Below, in pieces: positions 25,828-37,900 of a stretch of 64,000 bases of DNA. The position numbers were made by a program, and so were the translations under genes. The stretch lies in NCBI GenBank assembly GCA_958299035.1, contig CATQJL010000316.1:46931585-46995584 (forward strand), in the 5' to 3' direction. The notes under the pieces were generated by a model. That model did not search any database and was not told the DNA's origin. It was given only the letters and a program-made list of their open reading frames with translations. This stretch comes from Cylicocyclus nassatus. Taxonomy: Eukaryota > Nematoda > Chromadorea > Rhabditida > Strongylidae. How positions within the stretch are numbered: position 1 is the stretch's first letter; every line of letters starts with the position of its first letter.

Positions 25828-28800
25828 ATGCCATCACTATCAATTCACATCCTTTCTTTGGCTTTGTGTTTATCATCTGGATTTCAACAAGGATATATAG
25901 CGTCTGTGCTCAATCAACCTTATTTACAAATGCAACGATTTATCAATGATTCCTGGTTAGTACGTACCGGATCTCCGATGAAGTTGTCAACCTTGGTGAG
26001 TTTATTAGGTTGTATGAGTCATTCACGATCGAATTATGTAATCACTTTCCATTGGAAACAAGAGTTTGCTTATTTAAACCGTCGCATAAAAAATGCTCGC
26101 GAACTTAAGGAGACTACTTGGTTGATGCACAATTCTTGCACAAAACGAAAGTCTTTTTGAAAATGCCCAAACAAACTACATATTGAAACACAATATACTC
26201 TTTATTATTTATATATCAGATGTAGTATTTTGAAGTACATTCCAGAAAATTAATTTGAAACGAAATCAATGAGCCGATTATAATAATTATTAATTCGTAA
26301 TTTGGTAGAGACGTCCATCACCACCTTTTTGGGTCAAAAAGAGTAGATCATAAAACCAAGACCGATTCATGTTCGAGTAGACGTTTTAGCAATTTTAGGG
26401 ACCAAAACACGAAAAATCACTTTTTGGGTATTTCTCTTGATTAGCTTGTATCGCTGCCAACTGCTGTTGTCAACGAAGAATTTCAAGCATATGCGAAAAG
26501 GTCCGAGGTCTCATTAAAGCTAGAAAACAGAATTTTAAAGACCTTGGTGCAAGGATTATGGATCAGCTCAATACAAAAAGATGACAGGAGCACGACTGAT
26601 CAACCTGATAGTCATCACGCATTTTCAACTTACTTTCGATCAATTTTTCAAACCAAAACAAATTCTATTTTCAGGATATGATGTGGTCATTTCTCAACGT
26701 CTGCTTCCCGATAGCCATGATTTTTGGTCAATTCCTAGCTGCGATCATGTGTAAAAAGATCGGAAGGAGGGGCACTGCACTGGTGGCAACAGCAGTTTAT
26801 GTCCCGGCAACCTTGCTCAGTGCAGGGGCTAAAATGTGTCATTCGTTCGAGTTACTGTATGTAGGACGAATCCTTTGGTGAGCAGAAAAAGCAGTAAGGG
26901 GAGTCAGGGAGATAAAGCCTATTCACAAATCAGGTCATTGGCAAATGGTGTAAGCAGTGTTAACGCTACTGTATGGATTGTCGAATGTGCTCCACCGCAG
27001 ATACGAGGACGGATGGCAGCCATGCAAGAGTTCTTCATGGCTGCAGGTATGTTTTACTACTGTACATTTCACCTCAACCGCTAAACAATTTCAATCGAAA
27101 ATAATTCGACTTGTGGATTCAGGTGCTCTGGTCACACAAGCTTTGGGTGTGCCCTTTGCAAGCGACACGCTATGGCCTTGGATTTTTGTGCCAAATCTCG
27201 TCTTTGTACTTGCATCGTTTATCATGTTCATTTTCCTCTACGAATCACCTCAATACTTGATGCAGAAAGGAGAGGAAGACAAGGTTAGCGTTTAGACACA
27301 TTTAAGCATTTACAAAAGAGCTACATGAGCTAAGCCAAGCGTAACATGATTTTGACGATTTGAGCGCGATAACTGTCATAAAGAGATGACCGTATCTTAG
27401 TACGCGTTGTTCGCCACTTTACTATAAATAGAGCTGGAATGAACCGCAGTTCACGAACGATGGAAGTAGAGCGGATGTGATAGCGCTGATCAAAGGCGCG
27501 CTTGTTTCGTCGCTAAAAAAGACCATCAAATGACCTTCATTTCTAGAGTATCAATCTCCCTTTCTCTTGATTACGATGCGAGTGCACAATGAGAACGGAT
27601 ATCTTACAAAGAACTGAAGCGTAAGAGTTGAGAAATAAGCTCTTATGCTGCTTTAGTACTCATTTTGACTGCAAGAACTCATACTAATCGAGAAGCTTCC
27701 TAATTTGTAAACAGCTCAAAAATTCCTGCGCTTATAATAAGCTCCGAAACAAAATTTAACATAACAATACTAGAGTTGCGTTTCGAGGGGCTTAGATAGT
27801 TGCGCGTTGAGGAGCCTCATTTTTAGATTCAAATAATATGTAGTCTCCGCAAAACTGCTAAAAATTGGAGTTTTCTAAAAATAATGTGATAGATAGGTAG
27901 CTCTCCTCTTGGAAAGCTCTTTCCAAAGGGGTGCGGGAAGTTTCTCACCCGAGCCATATTCTCGCACCTAACAAGGGAAGTTCACTTATTCGAAGTGGCG
28001 ATCCGGAGGGAGATCTATACCAGTGGATAGAGCTTAAAAAGCTGATCACAGATATACCTTCTATATCTGCGATGCGTTTTTCTGAAAAAAGTTATGAGCT
28101 TTTCTAAAGCCAAATTTTCGTGCATTTTGAGTCGCAAAATCATGATAATCGCTACACAAGAGAGTGCAAGCTTAAGCAAACCACCTAGTAAGCATTGTAG
28201 GTCTAATTCGAGTTCATCCGAACGTTTTCGAGTGTTTTCCGACCATGTTGTTTATTCAGAGGCCGTCATTTCATTCCTACATCACACTTCCATTATGTAT
28301 ACAAAAAAAAGCCCATAACCTCCATCTAGAAGAACGCGTCGCAGATTTTGAAAACATCGTTTTACGTTCTATCCATTGGTAGTTTCCAATAAGTTTCCTA
28401 CGCGACGCGTTTTTCTAGATGGAGGTTATGGCGCTTTTTTGTATACATAATGGAAGTGTGATTTAGGAATGAAATGACGACCTGTGGATGAACAACATGG
28501 TCAAAAAACATTCGATAGCGTTCGGATGAACTTGAGTTAGATCCTACATGCTTATTAGGTGATTTGCTTGAGCTTGCACTCTTTTGTGTAGCGACTATCA
28601 TAATTTTGCGACTCAAAATGCACGAAAATTTGGCTTTAGAAAAGCTCATAATTTTTTCAGAACAACGCGTCGCAGATATAGAAGGTATATCTGAGATCAG
28701 TTTTTTAAGCTCTATCCTCTGGTATAGATCTCCTTCCGAATCGCCACTTCGACTAAGTGAACTTCCCTTGTAAGTGATGTGCCTGCTAGGCACATCAGAG

Positions 28801-31800
28801 CTCGCTACAGTTACGAGCTCCTCAGGAGACCAAGACATCGCAAGCCCCGCCCCCTCACTTAGTGTTCGCTCCAGAAAATGACACCAGAATTTCAAAGAAA
28901 CTTTCAAAATCGAAGTTCAGAAGTGAATTTGCTCCAATCAAGACCGAATTTCGGATTTAGGGGTTTTCGAGGTTGCTCTTTTCAGTAGTGTGATTTGTTT
29001 GTTGCAAAGTTGACGTTTAGTAAAGATGATGCTTAACCAAGATTAAAATTCGGATTTGGAGGTTTTCAGTTTTCTATTTCAATACAAGACCAAGAGTCAG
29101 GTTTAAGGGCTCTCGAAAATTTATGAATGGACAATTGAAAAATATCCATGGCATGGATTTATATGAAATTTTTTCCTAAAAACTAGAACAAGTTTGAATA
29201 TAAATGTTTCCAAAATAGTAAAGATGTTTTTCTCTATTGTTTGACACTACTCCGAGCTTCCCACGTCTACTATGAAGCTTTCTGGCATTGAACCAGCCTC
29301 GATGACCTCAGTGACCTGCTATATCAGGTTTCACGAAGTACTTGGCTGGGTCATTATACGTATTGTACCTTGACATATTCTTGAGAATGAAGTCAGGAGA
29401 AGAAAACACTACGGACGGATTCTACGAAAGTAGTCCGATTTTTGTGAAAAGAACATTTTTTTCTCCAAAAAATTGTCCAAAAAACAAATCCTATTGATAT
29501 TGCACAAAACATATGCCGTTATCGAAAAAGTGATTTCAAGAATCCTTAAGAAAATTGAAAACCTCCAAATCCGAATTTTAATCTTGGTTAAGCATCATCT
29601 TTACTAAACGTCAACTTTGCAACAAACAAATCACACTACTGAAAAGAGCAACCTCGAAAACCCCTAAATCCGAAATTTGGTCTTGATTGGAGCAAATTCA
29701 CTTTGGAACTTCGATTTCGAAAGTTTCCTTGAAATTCCGGTTTCATCATCTGGAGCGAACACTAAGGGCCGCATGCACTAACATTTCCGCTGGGGAGGGG
29801 ATCGCAGCTTCAGAAGAAAGTTTCATATCCTGAAGCTCCGGATATCTGGATTTCGCGCTGCCTACCTGTCCGTAAGTACTTCCACCATCCTTCACTATGA
29901 ACATATTGAGCAGAAGCGAGAAGCTGTACAAGCCGCATTTCCCAGCTTTTTGTAGGATCCCCTGATGATCCCTGGGGGACGAACATCTATTCTTCAAAGT
30001 CATTTTTCTTTCTCCGAAGTTAACGAAAATCTTCCAAAGTTATACTGAACATCTAACACAACAGTGCTAAGCATGTTGCTGATGAGAACAAATGAATTTT
30101 CAAAAAATCGAATTTTTCGGTATACCCCAAATTCCGACCTGTGGATCATCGAAAATTCCATGACTTCAAAACATCATTTGTTCTTATCAGCAACATGCTT
30201 AGCACTGTTGGGTTAGATAATCTGCACAACTTTGGAGGTTTTTCGTTAACTTCGGAGAAAGGAAAATAACTTTAAAGAAAAGCGCCGGGGGTCATCAGGG
30301 ATCATACAAAAGCTGGAAAATGCGGTTTGTACAGCTTCTCGCTCCTGTTCAACATGAATGTAAGTATCTGGAATTCCGAAATATGAAGCTTTCTTTCAAG
30401 CTGCAATCCCCTCCCCGCGGCCATGTTAGTGCATGCGACCCTAAATGAGGGGGCGGGGCTTGCGATGTCTTGGTCTGCTGAGGAGCTCGTAACTGTAGCG
30501 GGCTCGGATGTGCCTAGCAGGCACATCACTTAGGTGCGAGAATATGGCTAGGGTGAGAAACATCCGCCCCCCTTTCCAAAGTGCAGCTTGTTGGCCAACT
30601 CCCATTTTTTGCATATTTCCTGAATCCTCATTTTTGCCTTATTACTTCAGAGTTCGGCTGACGCGACCTATTTTTTAGTCCTATTCTGAGCAGCGAAGTT
30701 ATCATTGTTTCTTAGTCATTCAAGAAAAGAACTTCAAGAGTTTTTGAGTGACTGCATTAAACTCCATTTGTTGTAATCTACTGGAAACCAACTGCTTTTT
30801 AAGTTGAACATCTGAAGTTTTGGAAGACTTATTTGTAGGCGACTTTTCTACAAGATTTTGGCTTCTGACATAATGACCTTACTTGCCAATTCGGCCTGGC
30901 CACCAGTAAAAAGAATACTGAGGAAGCAAGCTCAAAAGCAACAGAACAATCACTTGCAAGACACTGAAACTGGTTTTGCAACCATTCAGGCAAGAAAAGC
31001 CTTGGCTGCGTATCATGGAGTGGACGTTGATGACTCCTCACTTGATGCAGAACTGCGAATTTGTGAAGAGGCCCTTGAGAAGAAAGATGCGAAGCAGAAG
31101 GTAAACTCATATCTTGCAGAAGTGTTGCTATGCTCTGATGCTGTATAGTAACGGGGCCTTTATATAAATCGCGCAAGTCTCCTTGAAGAATACAAATTCC
31201 GAAGGAGAAACCGCTCCAGAAGGTAGAAGCGGCCACGCTAGCTCCGCCCATCAACATGGCTGGTCTGAAGATAAGAAGTACAAAGTCGGGCTTTCTTTAT
31301 CCAATTGTCATGAAGCTGCCCCTCATTATTATCATCATTCGCCACCTTTCTGTCTACTTTGAAGTTTAAGGGTTTGGACTTATTCAGACCACCCACGTAC
31401 CAGCGTGGCCTCTTCCACCTTCTGAGGCGGAAAAGGCCACGCTTCTCGCTTTGGAATTCATCCTTTGTAGCAGGATTGGGCCTTATTTAAGGCCCAGCTA
31501 ATGGAGCATCATAAGCGCATTACCCTCAACTTGGATAGACCGCATCTTTTATAGCCAGGATAAACACCTGACATGCGGTTACAAGCTATTTTTTCATGCT
31601 GCTGGAATGAGTCATTTCAGGAAAAAGGTGTAGGTAGTGTCACGGAATACGATTCACTCACGATACTTTTCATGCCTTGGAAAGCTCGAGATCCAGTATC
31701 GCAAGTAGTGCGCTATGGGGCATGGCTGGGAGTTATGGTCAAGGCAAGCCAGATAAACTCATTCTAGGCATTCTTCTATAAATTTATAAATTACCTTTAG

Positions 31801-32999
31801 ATTGCGTATGTGTTCACAGGAGCAAGATGCCTTCGCTCTTACAGCACTTTTGTCCTGTACTCCATGGGTGGATGGTCTCACAGCGCTGCCTTGATGGAGT
31901 CACTCATTATAGGTACAGTAACGATGATAGAATTATAACTTTTCCTGATTTCGGGCAGATTCGCCAACTTGCCTCTTTTGCCACATTTTCTGCCGATTAC
32001 GATGTAAATCTGGAGGTTGCTGTTGTGAGTCAATATGCCAGAGTCACTTTTGTGACTTTGGCATATTGAGCCACACTAATTCGCTAGTATGTGAGTAGCG
32101 GGAAGTTGCTGTTCTGAAGAGGACATATTCATATGATTCCACACAAGAACTATGGAGACATAATCCAAAGAATTTTTACTTGAAAAACTTAAACTTTATG
32201 GACATTCTTCATAAAAAAAAGAGAATGACAGATTTTGGAGAAACATATACGCTTATATGCGAGGTTGTATGCTCTATAAGGTTTGACTACATTGTGAGTA
32301 CGCATTATTGCGCTGTCTACCAGCTTCCAAAGTGAAATTAAAAATTTTAGGGATACTCCGACTACCCACAACTTTAATACCCGTCTTCCTGGTCGATCGT
32401 ATTGGCAGACGGCCAATGCTCATTGGGTCGACTGCTGTGTGCTTCTTCTCCCTTATTCTCATGGTGGTCGGGATTAATGTAGGGCCCAGCTTCAAGGTAA
32501 GATACCTACAGATAGTCTCAAGAAAATTTCTAAAAACTATGTTATAGGTTGCAACCCTCATAGGACTTACCACTCTTCTGCTCATAAGTGCTTGTGGAAT
32601 AGGTTCCTTGTCTCGATTCTACTCCGCCGAGTTGGTCCCTAGAAATATCCTCCTCTCGTCGGTTTCGATTCTCACCATGTTCGAGGCGCTCACAAAAATT
32701 GGAGTCGAATTCGCGTTCTATCCGCTAGCTAATGTGGTGAGTAGTACCATATATACAATCCTCAATGGAGGAGAACAACTAATACTGAAAATCCTAGATT
32801 TACGCCCAATCTCTGCTCATGTTCCTCGTGCCTACAGGCATTTTTACGATAATGATGTGGTACTGTCCAGAAACGAGCAGGCGGTCTGTAAATGAGGTAA
32901 GCGCCGCAAGATAAGCTTGGATATTCATTACATTTATCTAACCAGGTGCTAAATGAAATGGCGCAACAAAAAAAGATCGACGTGTCCTTCTTGACGTAA
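25828..32999 (+). CDS. SLC2A/GLUT-like sugar transporter, paralogue 2 (492 aa, 11 exons)
   Basis: Exons: 25828-25995, 26675-26877, 26934-27046, 27123-27283, 30990-31100, 31621-31743, 31801-31912, 32351-32496, 32548-32736, 32798-32896, 32946-32999. Intron positions and phases equal those of the gene at 17002; only exons 2, 4 and 10 are one codon shorter. The first 34 residues are almost identical to the paralogue. Family marks present: GRR after helix 2, ECAPPQIRGR, YESPQ, VDRIGRR, AELVPR and PETSR. Helix 7 again lacks QQLSGIN (TGARCLRSYSTFV). Introns are larger than in paralogue 1 because of repeats: intron 4 is 3706 bp. Intron 6 uses a GC donor (GCAAGC at 31744). The protein is an intact membrane transporter by prediction; the substrate is unknown. 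An AATAAA lies at 33222-33227. Confidence 0.9.
27972..28770. mobile_element. Nested CAAGGGAA foldback, 799 bp, TAA target duplication
   Basis: Starts CAAGGGAAGTTCACTTATTC and ends with the reverse complement of CAAGGGAAGTTCACTTAGTC. TAA flanks both ends (27969-27971 and 28771-28773). The uninterrupted site is preserved in the opposite arm of the host element near 30530 (GTGATG next to CACCTAA when read on the reverse strand). It is the same family as 252-889. The frames of 74 and 169 residues in or across this element are by-products. Confidence 0.85.
28862..29762. mobile_element. Nested foldback starting GTGTTCGCTCC, 901 bp, TA target
   Basis: GTGTTCGCTCCAGA at the left mirrors TCTGGAGCGAACAC at the right; arms such as GATTGGAGCAAATTCACTT and CCAAGATTAAAATTCGGATT pair over about 200 bases. 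TA lies on both sides. The opposite arm of the host element reads CATGCGACCCTAAATGAGG at about 30432-30450 without this insertion. No coding capacity. Confidence 0.8.
31152..31500. mobile_element. Foldback repeat in intron 5 of transporter 2
   Basis: GGCCTTTATATAA at the left and TTATTTAAGGCC at the right are inverted. Inside, AAGCGGCCACGCT and AGCGTGGCC, and CCAGAAGGT and ACCTTCTG, also pair. It is a non-autonomous element of unknown class. Confidence 0.55.
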
Positions 33000-33621
33000 C
33001 GAATAAAGGCAGTATTGGTAAGTGTCGTCATTGCAGAAAGTCATCTCACTTGAATTTTTCTTACAGATATGCTGTGTGATAGGCATCAATATAAAGATGC
33101 TTCACACTTGTTCGCTCAAATATCTATCGTTTTGGCTACGTTGCTTGTCCACGTGTATAATTATTATGTACAAATGTTACTATGCATAAGACAGTATTTA
33201 TCTTCAACGGGTTAGAAAAGTAATAAATGATCCTCTTTATCGCGGTTGTTGTTCAGAAAGATTACCTTATCCAGTTCTAGACAGAAACACAAGCAAAACT
33301 CGAGACCTCAGTTTTTGTAAGACAAGGGAGTTCTGTAGGTGCACGAGTTTTTACTCACATTAGTATGGAGAAACGTCAAAAATGGTAAATCTCGCAAGGA
33401 AACAACAGATTATCAGCCCACACACTAAAAATTCTCCACTCCGGAAAATGCGAGCTCAGAAATAGCATGAAGAGAATTTAAGACAACCTGCGAAGTCGGC
33501 AGTAGAGAGCAGATGATTGTAGAAAACATCTCTATTTCAATTCAACACACTCCATTAATACTGATGTTTCTACAAATTAAATACATGAACGGTCTGAGAA
33601 AAATTTTGCATACTGTACTAA
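33000..33621. other. 3' flank of transporter 2
   Basis: Contains AATAAA hexamers at 33002-33007 and 33222-33227; the second is a more credible polyadenylation signal given its distance from the stop. Nothing else is recognised. Confidence 0.4.
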
Positions 33622-33624
33622 ATA

Positions 33625-34579
33625 TTAGGTCGGTCCGAAAGTTTTGTCGGTTTTTGAAGTGACCCGCAAATCCCGTACAGTAAAGATAAACAAGTACTTC
33701 AAGCTGTATCCGATGCAGTATTTCTTCCTTTTCAGCTACCATATTCACACTGTGATTCATTGGCGTTCGTTTTCACCACGTCTTAATTCGCTAGAGGCTT
33801 GTGGGGAGCTTAACCAATAGATAGGGCAAACCTTTTGCCAACCAAAAATTTTTTTCCTTTTGCCAGCTACTCTTGTAAAATTTTGCTAAATAATTTTCGA
33901 AAAGCCTCGAGTTTTGGTAATCACATAACCTGTTATTGCACGAAACACTATAAAATCTTCAGAATGGTTTCAACGCTTAATTCATTACTATCAATATCCT
34001 TACAAAGTAAATGAGCAATTTTCGATCCAAAAAAGATTCGAAAACTTAGGGTACATCAGTGGCACTCCTAAAATTGAGAAATGCGCAATGTTCTCCGCAA
34101 ATTTTGCGTCTCGCCAAAAAAAGACAACTGTTAGAAAGAGGAGAAAAAGTTGCATCGAATAGTTTTTAAACTTCCTAAACTGTTTACCGTTTCAAATTCT
34201 AAGAGGTTCGAATGGGTGGAATGTAAAATTTGGTTACTTCAAAGAGCTCAAAATTTATTTTATAAGTTCTGAAAGACAAGCCGTAGAGGTACAAAAAATT
34301 CCTCTAGCTGGCAAAAGGTTTGCCATATCTGCTGACTATCAATTCTTCCCTGTTCTCAATTCAAAATTCCGAAAATTAGCGAAATTCAGAAATGGAGAAA
34401 ACGAAGGGTTAATTTCTAACGATTATCTCAGCAGCCTCTCAATAAACCACTGTGTGAATATGGTAGCTAGGAATAGGAAGAAATTCTGCGTCGGGTACAG
34501 CTTGAAGCATTTGTTTATCTTTAGTGTACGGGATTTGCGGGTCACATCAAAAACCGACAAAACTTTCGGACCGACCTGA
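33625..34579. mobile_element. Mariner-like non-autonomous element, 955 bp
   Basis: The left end TTAGGTCGGTCCGAAAGTTT and right end AAACTTTCGGACCGACCTGA are inverted, each flanked by TA. The inverted arms extend about 140 bases (GTGACCCGCAAATCCCGTAC, AAACAAGTACTTCAAGC). The interior has no transposase frame longer than about 70 residues. The terminus TTAGGTYGGTCCGAAAGT is characteristic of mariner elements. Confidence 0.82.
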
Positions 34580-34583
34580 TATA

Positions 34584-35493
34584 TTAGGTTGATGCAAGAA
34601 TAATGAGCGTTTTTCATATTTTCATTTCAACTTGCTATATTTCTATACAATCTACATTTTAGAATGCGATTAAGACCATAGGATGCAGCGAACCTTTCGC
34701 AATACAACGCATATTGAATTGTACTCATATCTCACATGGACAGAAAAATATGAATGGAAAAACAAGTTTTTATCTAGAGTCTCGTTTTTGACAAAACATA
34801 ACTCCCTTCACAATTTGTTAGTATAATTTAGAAGTAGCCTATCTTGTAGCCGCAAGTCAGTGGTACAAATAAACATGGAAAGAGCTTGGAGAAAAGAGAT
34901 TGGCGGGTGGAAAAAATCAAAATTCAAAAAGATTATTTTTTTCAGCATTTTCTCAGTAGGCCTCAAATCAATCAACCGAATCATAGAATTTTCTGATTTT
35001 CTGCGTGCTGAACAGCTAAATCTCTTTGCTAAAGCTGTTAACAGAATGCTCTACTCTCACGCTTACAGAAATGAACAAAACTTTGGGGATTGCCTTCTAC
35101 AAAAGAAAGATGTGGGCTAGAGAATGATCGCAACCATTACCCATGTTAAGGCGCCGATAGCTTAGCTTAGATAACCTCAAAAAATATGATTTAAGTATGC
35201 ATAATGTAGACAATTTCTATTACATATGGCTAAATTTTTAAAAACGCGTCTCAATTTGCGCCTAAATTCTGGCTAGAAAAGTGAATGCAACAGAAATCTG
35301 GTCTTGAGTGCGGTCATTGAACCCCCATAAATTTTTAACAAACTAGGCTAAATGTCCGTTTCAAGCAGCCTTGTAGAGAGCATGAAAACAACTTCTCAAT
35401 AATATGTTGAATCTGTTTCAAAGGAGTTTGATTGAGAAAAGTTGTCCAGAAAAAAGTCTTAGAAAAACGCTCATTAATTTTGCATCAACCTAC
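34584..35493. mobile_element. Mariner-like non-autonomous element, 910 bp, abutting its neighbour
   Basis: The left end TTAGGTTGATGCAAGAATAA and right end TTGCATCAACCTAC are inverted, with TA on both sides. GAGCGTTTTTC at the left mirrors GAAAAACGCTC at the right. Only TATA (34580-34583) separates it from the previous element. There is no transposase frame. Confidence 0.78.
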
Positions 35494-37900
35494 TATTAAC
35501 TGTACCCCGTACTCGAATGAGTGCTTTTTCTTGGGCCACGCAAAGATAATTCGCTTTCTGGCCGAAACGTCACACACTTTATATTGAGTTCATTTAGATC
35601 CGTTCTGTATTCCATGCAGCTTTTCGCCTTTCTGAATACTATGCTCTCGTCGCAGCTCATAGCTTTCAAAATTGCCAAAGTTTGCAGGAGTCAAATATCG
35701 CGAAACGTCAAAATTTCCATTAGGCCTTTCAAAAGAGTCTGGATAGCCGGATAAGGTAAACTGACAGGACGAAAGTCTTCTATCCATCTTTTCAACAGCT
35801 CATATCAAGAAACTCAGCTGTTCCAAAAAACTTTTCGTAGTGAATGAATAGCAAATGGTAGACTGCACTTCAGTCATCTTTCCATCTGAGGCGCTTCTCC
35901 ATTGATTATCGCTAAATCTTAATCATGCGTTAGTGTTGAGATGGAGCGTGAGGTATTGAATTTGACTTGGTGGTCAGAACCAAAGCTTTTTTTCCGAGGT
36001 AAAAACTCCCAAAAAATCAAATGTCTAGCCAGAGGGCCTGCAAAAACGGGATATACTCGGCTTTGCACTGCCCTATTTTAGCTTTGCTGGAATCTTGTGG
36101 CGAAACTCTTCGAGAATTTGTTGTATTCAGGTGGAGTAGCGCAGACAAAGGAAAGCTCCAACACTATTCTTTAAAGTTGGAACTCTAATTTGAAAACATA
36201 GTTAGTGAAAACAGGTGCATCCTGTACTCGTGAAAGCAGGATAATTTTCATGAACCACTAGTAACTTGGCAAATTGGATAACAGAGCGCTGCCGATAGGG
36301 GCAGCGTCCGCATTTTTTCCTTCCTTTTTAAAGAAGAAGCTCGAACTATCTGGTTGTGGAATGTGTCCCCGGAAATAACGTTATATAAGAAAGAAAGCAG
36401 GGGACCGCATTTGCTTAAAATGCTCCTAATCTACGCAATTGTTTAGGATGGGAGGGCGTGCAGGATCCTCCAAAGGTCCGCCGCTTCTTCTCCAGGCGCG
36501 CCCTTGAGAGGCAATAATCCCTTCGCGCCTACATCGCACTTATGTCGCACTTGTCTCGCGCCTTCCTGCGATAGTTTCCCTCCGGACAGTTGCCTTGTTT
36601 CTCCTGGCACTCGAATGATAACAAAAGATGAAGATGTGAAAGTCTTAGCATTAGACAAATGGAGGTGAAACACTCGGTCTCCTTGAGGATGTATGCAGAT
36701 ACGTAGGTGTGATGATAAAGGACATTTTTATTGAAAAAAAAATAAAACAGCGATTGAATACAACACTTCCTGCCTAGTGACCAACATCAACAAAAGATGA
36801 TCTGTGAATACTTCCATGCGAAGTAAAACGTTTCTGTTCTGATCAAATCAACAATCGATAGAAGAAACAATGAAATGTAAAAAGAAACATTTGAACAGGA
36901 GCGATCTTGAAAAACGCTACCGTATAGAAGACTTCAGCCCATACGTAGCCTAAAAGAGACAAATTGAATGTGAACAATATTGACTACACTAAGTAGGTAC
37001 TTTAACCCAATGGTGAAAACGTGATATATACTCAGCCAAATGTTGAAATGACTAGTAAAGCCTTAATCAAGAAATAACACTTGCTTTGTGCCGGTTTCGA
37101 GCACGCCCATTTCGTGCTTATCGCACTTTAAGGAAAGCCTGGCCTGCAGTTATTAGTCAGAAAATCACTCTAAACAATTTGTAAAGTGAATTTTTCTCCT
37201 TACAGTAGTTAGCGCAAAAAGTGAAAGTCTTAAAAAATCGCAAACGTACTAGAATGAAAAAAAGTATTTGGCTTGAAGCAATATGCCAGATCTCTTACGC
37301 TGGTCAACTAAAAGATAGAAATTTTCAGAACTGTTCATAAAGATTCAAATCATCGAGCATTTTTGTGAAGATCACAATATGATGCATGGAAAACAAAAAA
37401 CTGTGTTCCAGTGTCTTTGGTTTGCACGCTTACAACCCATTTAGAGTGTGTTTTCCAATCTCTATCTCTATTTAACGGGTAGTATGCGTTCTTCGTTTGT
37501 GAGCGCTACGGAGTTCATAAGAAAAAAGGTCATGGATCTCGAAAAATCTTCCCAACTTCTTTGGAGACCTAACAGCATTTGCAGACGTCCAAATGTCGCA
37601 TCAGCATCCTATCTGTCAGTAACAAAACGGCCTTTAATACCCAATCTCTAGATACCAGCGAAGCGGATGTGCCATTGTAACCATAAACGAGCTCACTTTT
37701 CTTTCCACCCAAAGCAATTTCCCTTCTCATTTTGTGTAGTCATTACAAAGCCTTGAATGGTTGAGGTGGGAATTGAAGCATCCTCAATGCCGCAATGGAA
37801 CCAATGCTAACTAGACGGATTAACGTAATCAGAAGAAAGCAACATACCGCATCTCAACCATGCCGCCGTAGAAGAGCTGCGAAACAGAATGCTTACCAGA
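35494..37900. other. No gene recognised
   Basis: A GC-richer reverse frame of 76 residues lies at 36443-36673 (downstream of the U2A' gene on the same strand) but has no recognisable domain. No repeat boundary was found. A small palindrome around the AAATCGAA-rich stretches is not informative. Confidence 0.4.

Larger units (their letters stand above)
27919..30581. mobile_element. Large foldback element in intron 4 of transporter 2, with two nested insertions
   Basis: The outer arms pair: AGTTTCTCACCCGAGCCATA at 27940 mirrors TATGGCTAGGGTGAGAAAC at 30543, and ATTCTCGCACCTAA mirrors TTAGGTGCGAGAAT. The pairing resumes inward with GTGATGTGCCTGCTAGGCAC, GAGCTCCTCA.GAGACCAAGA and AAGCCCCGCCCCCTCA, then GCATGCACTAACAT, and ends in a centre near 30110. 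The left arm is interrupted at 27972-28770 and 28862-29762, while the right arm is continuous. Without those insertions the element would be about 0.96 kb. It is non-coding and lies wholly within the intron. Confidence 0.85.

Noticed and set aside
28398..28907. Reverse frame of 169 residues
   Set aside because: It lies across two foldback elements, and a related frame occurs in the opposite arm. The openness follows from the palindrome; there is no family and no splice signal.
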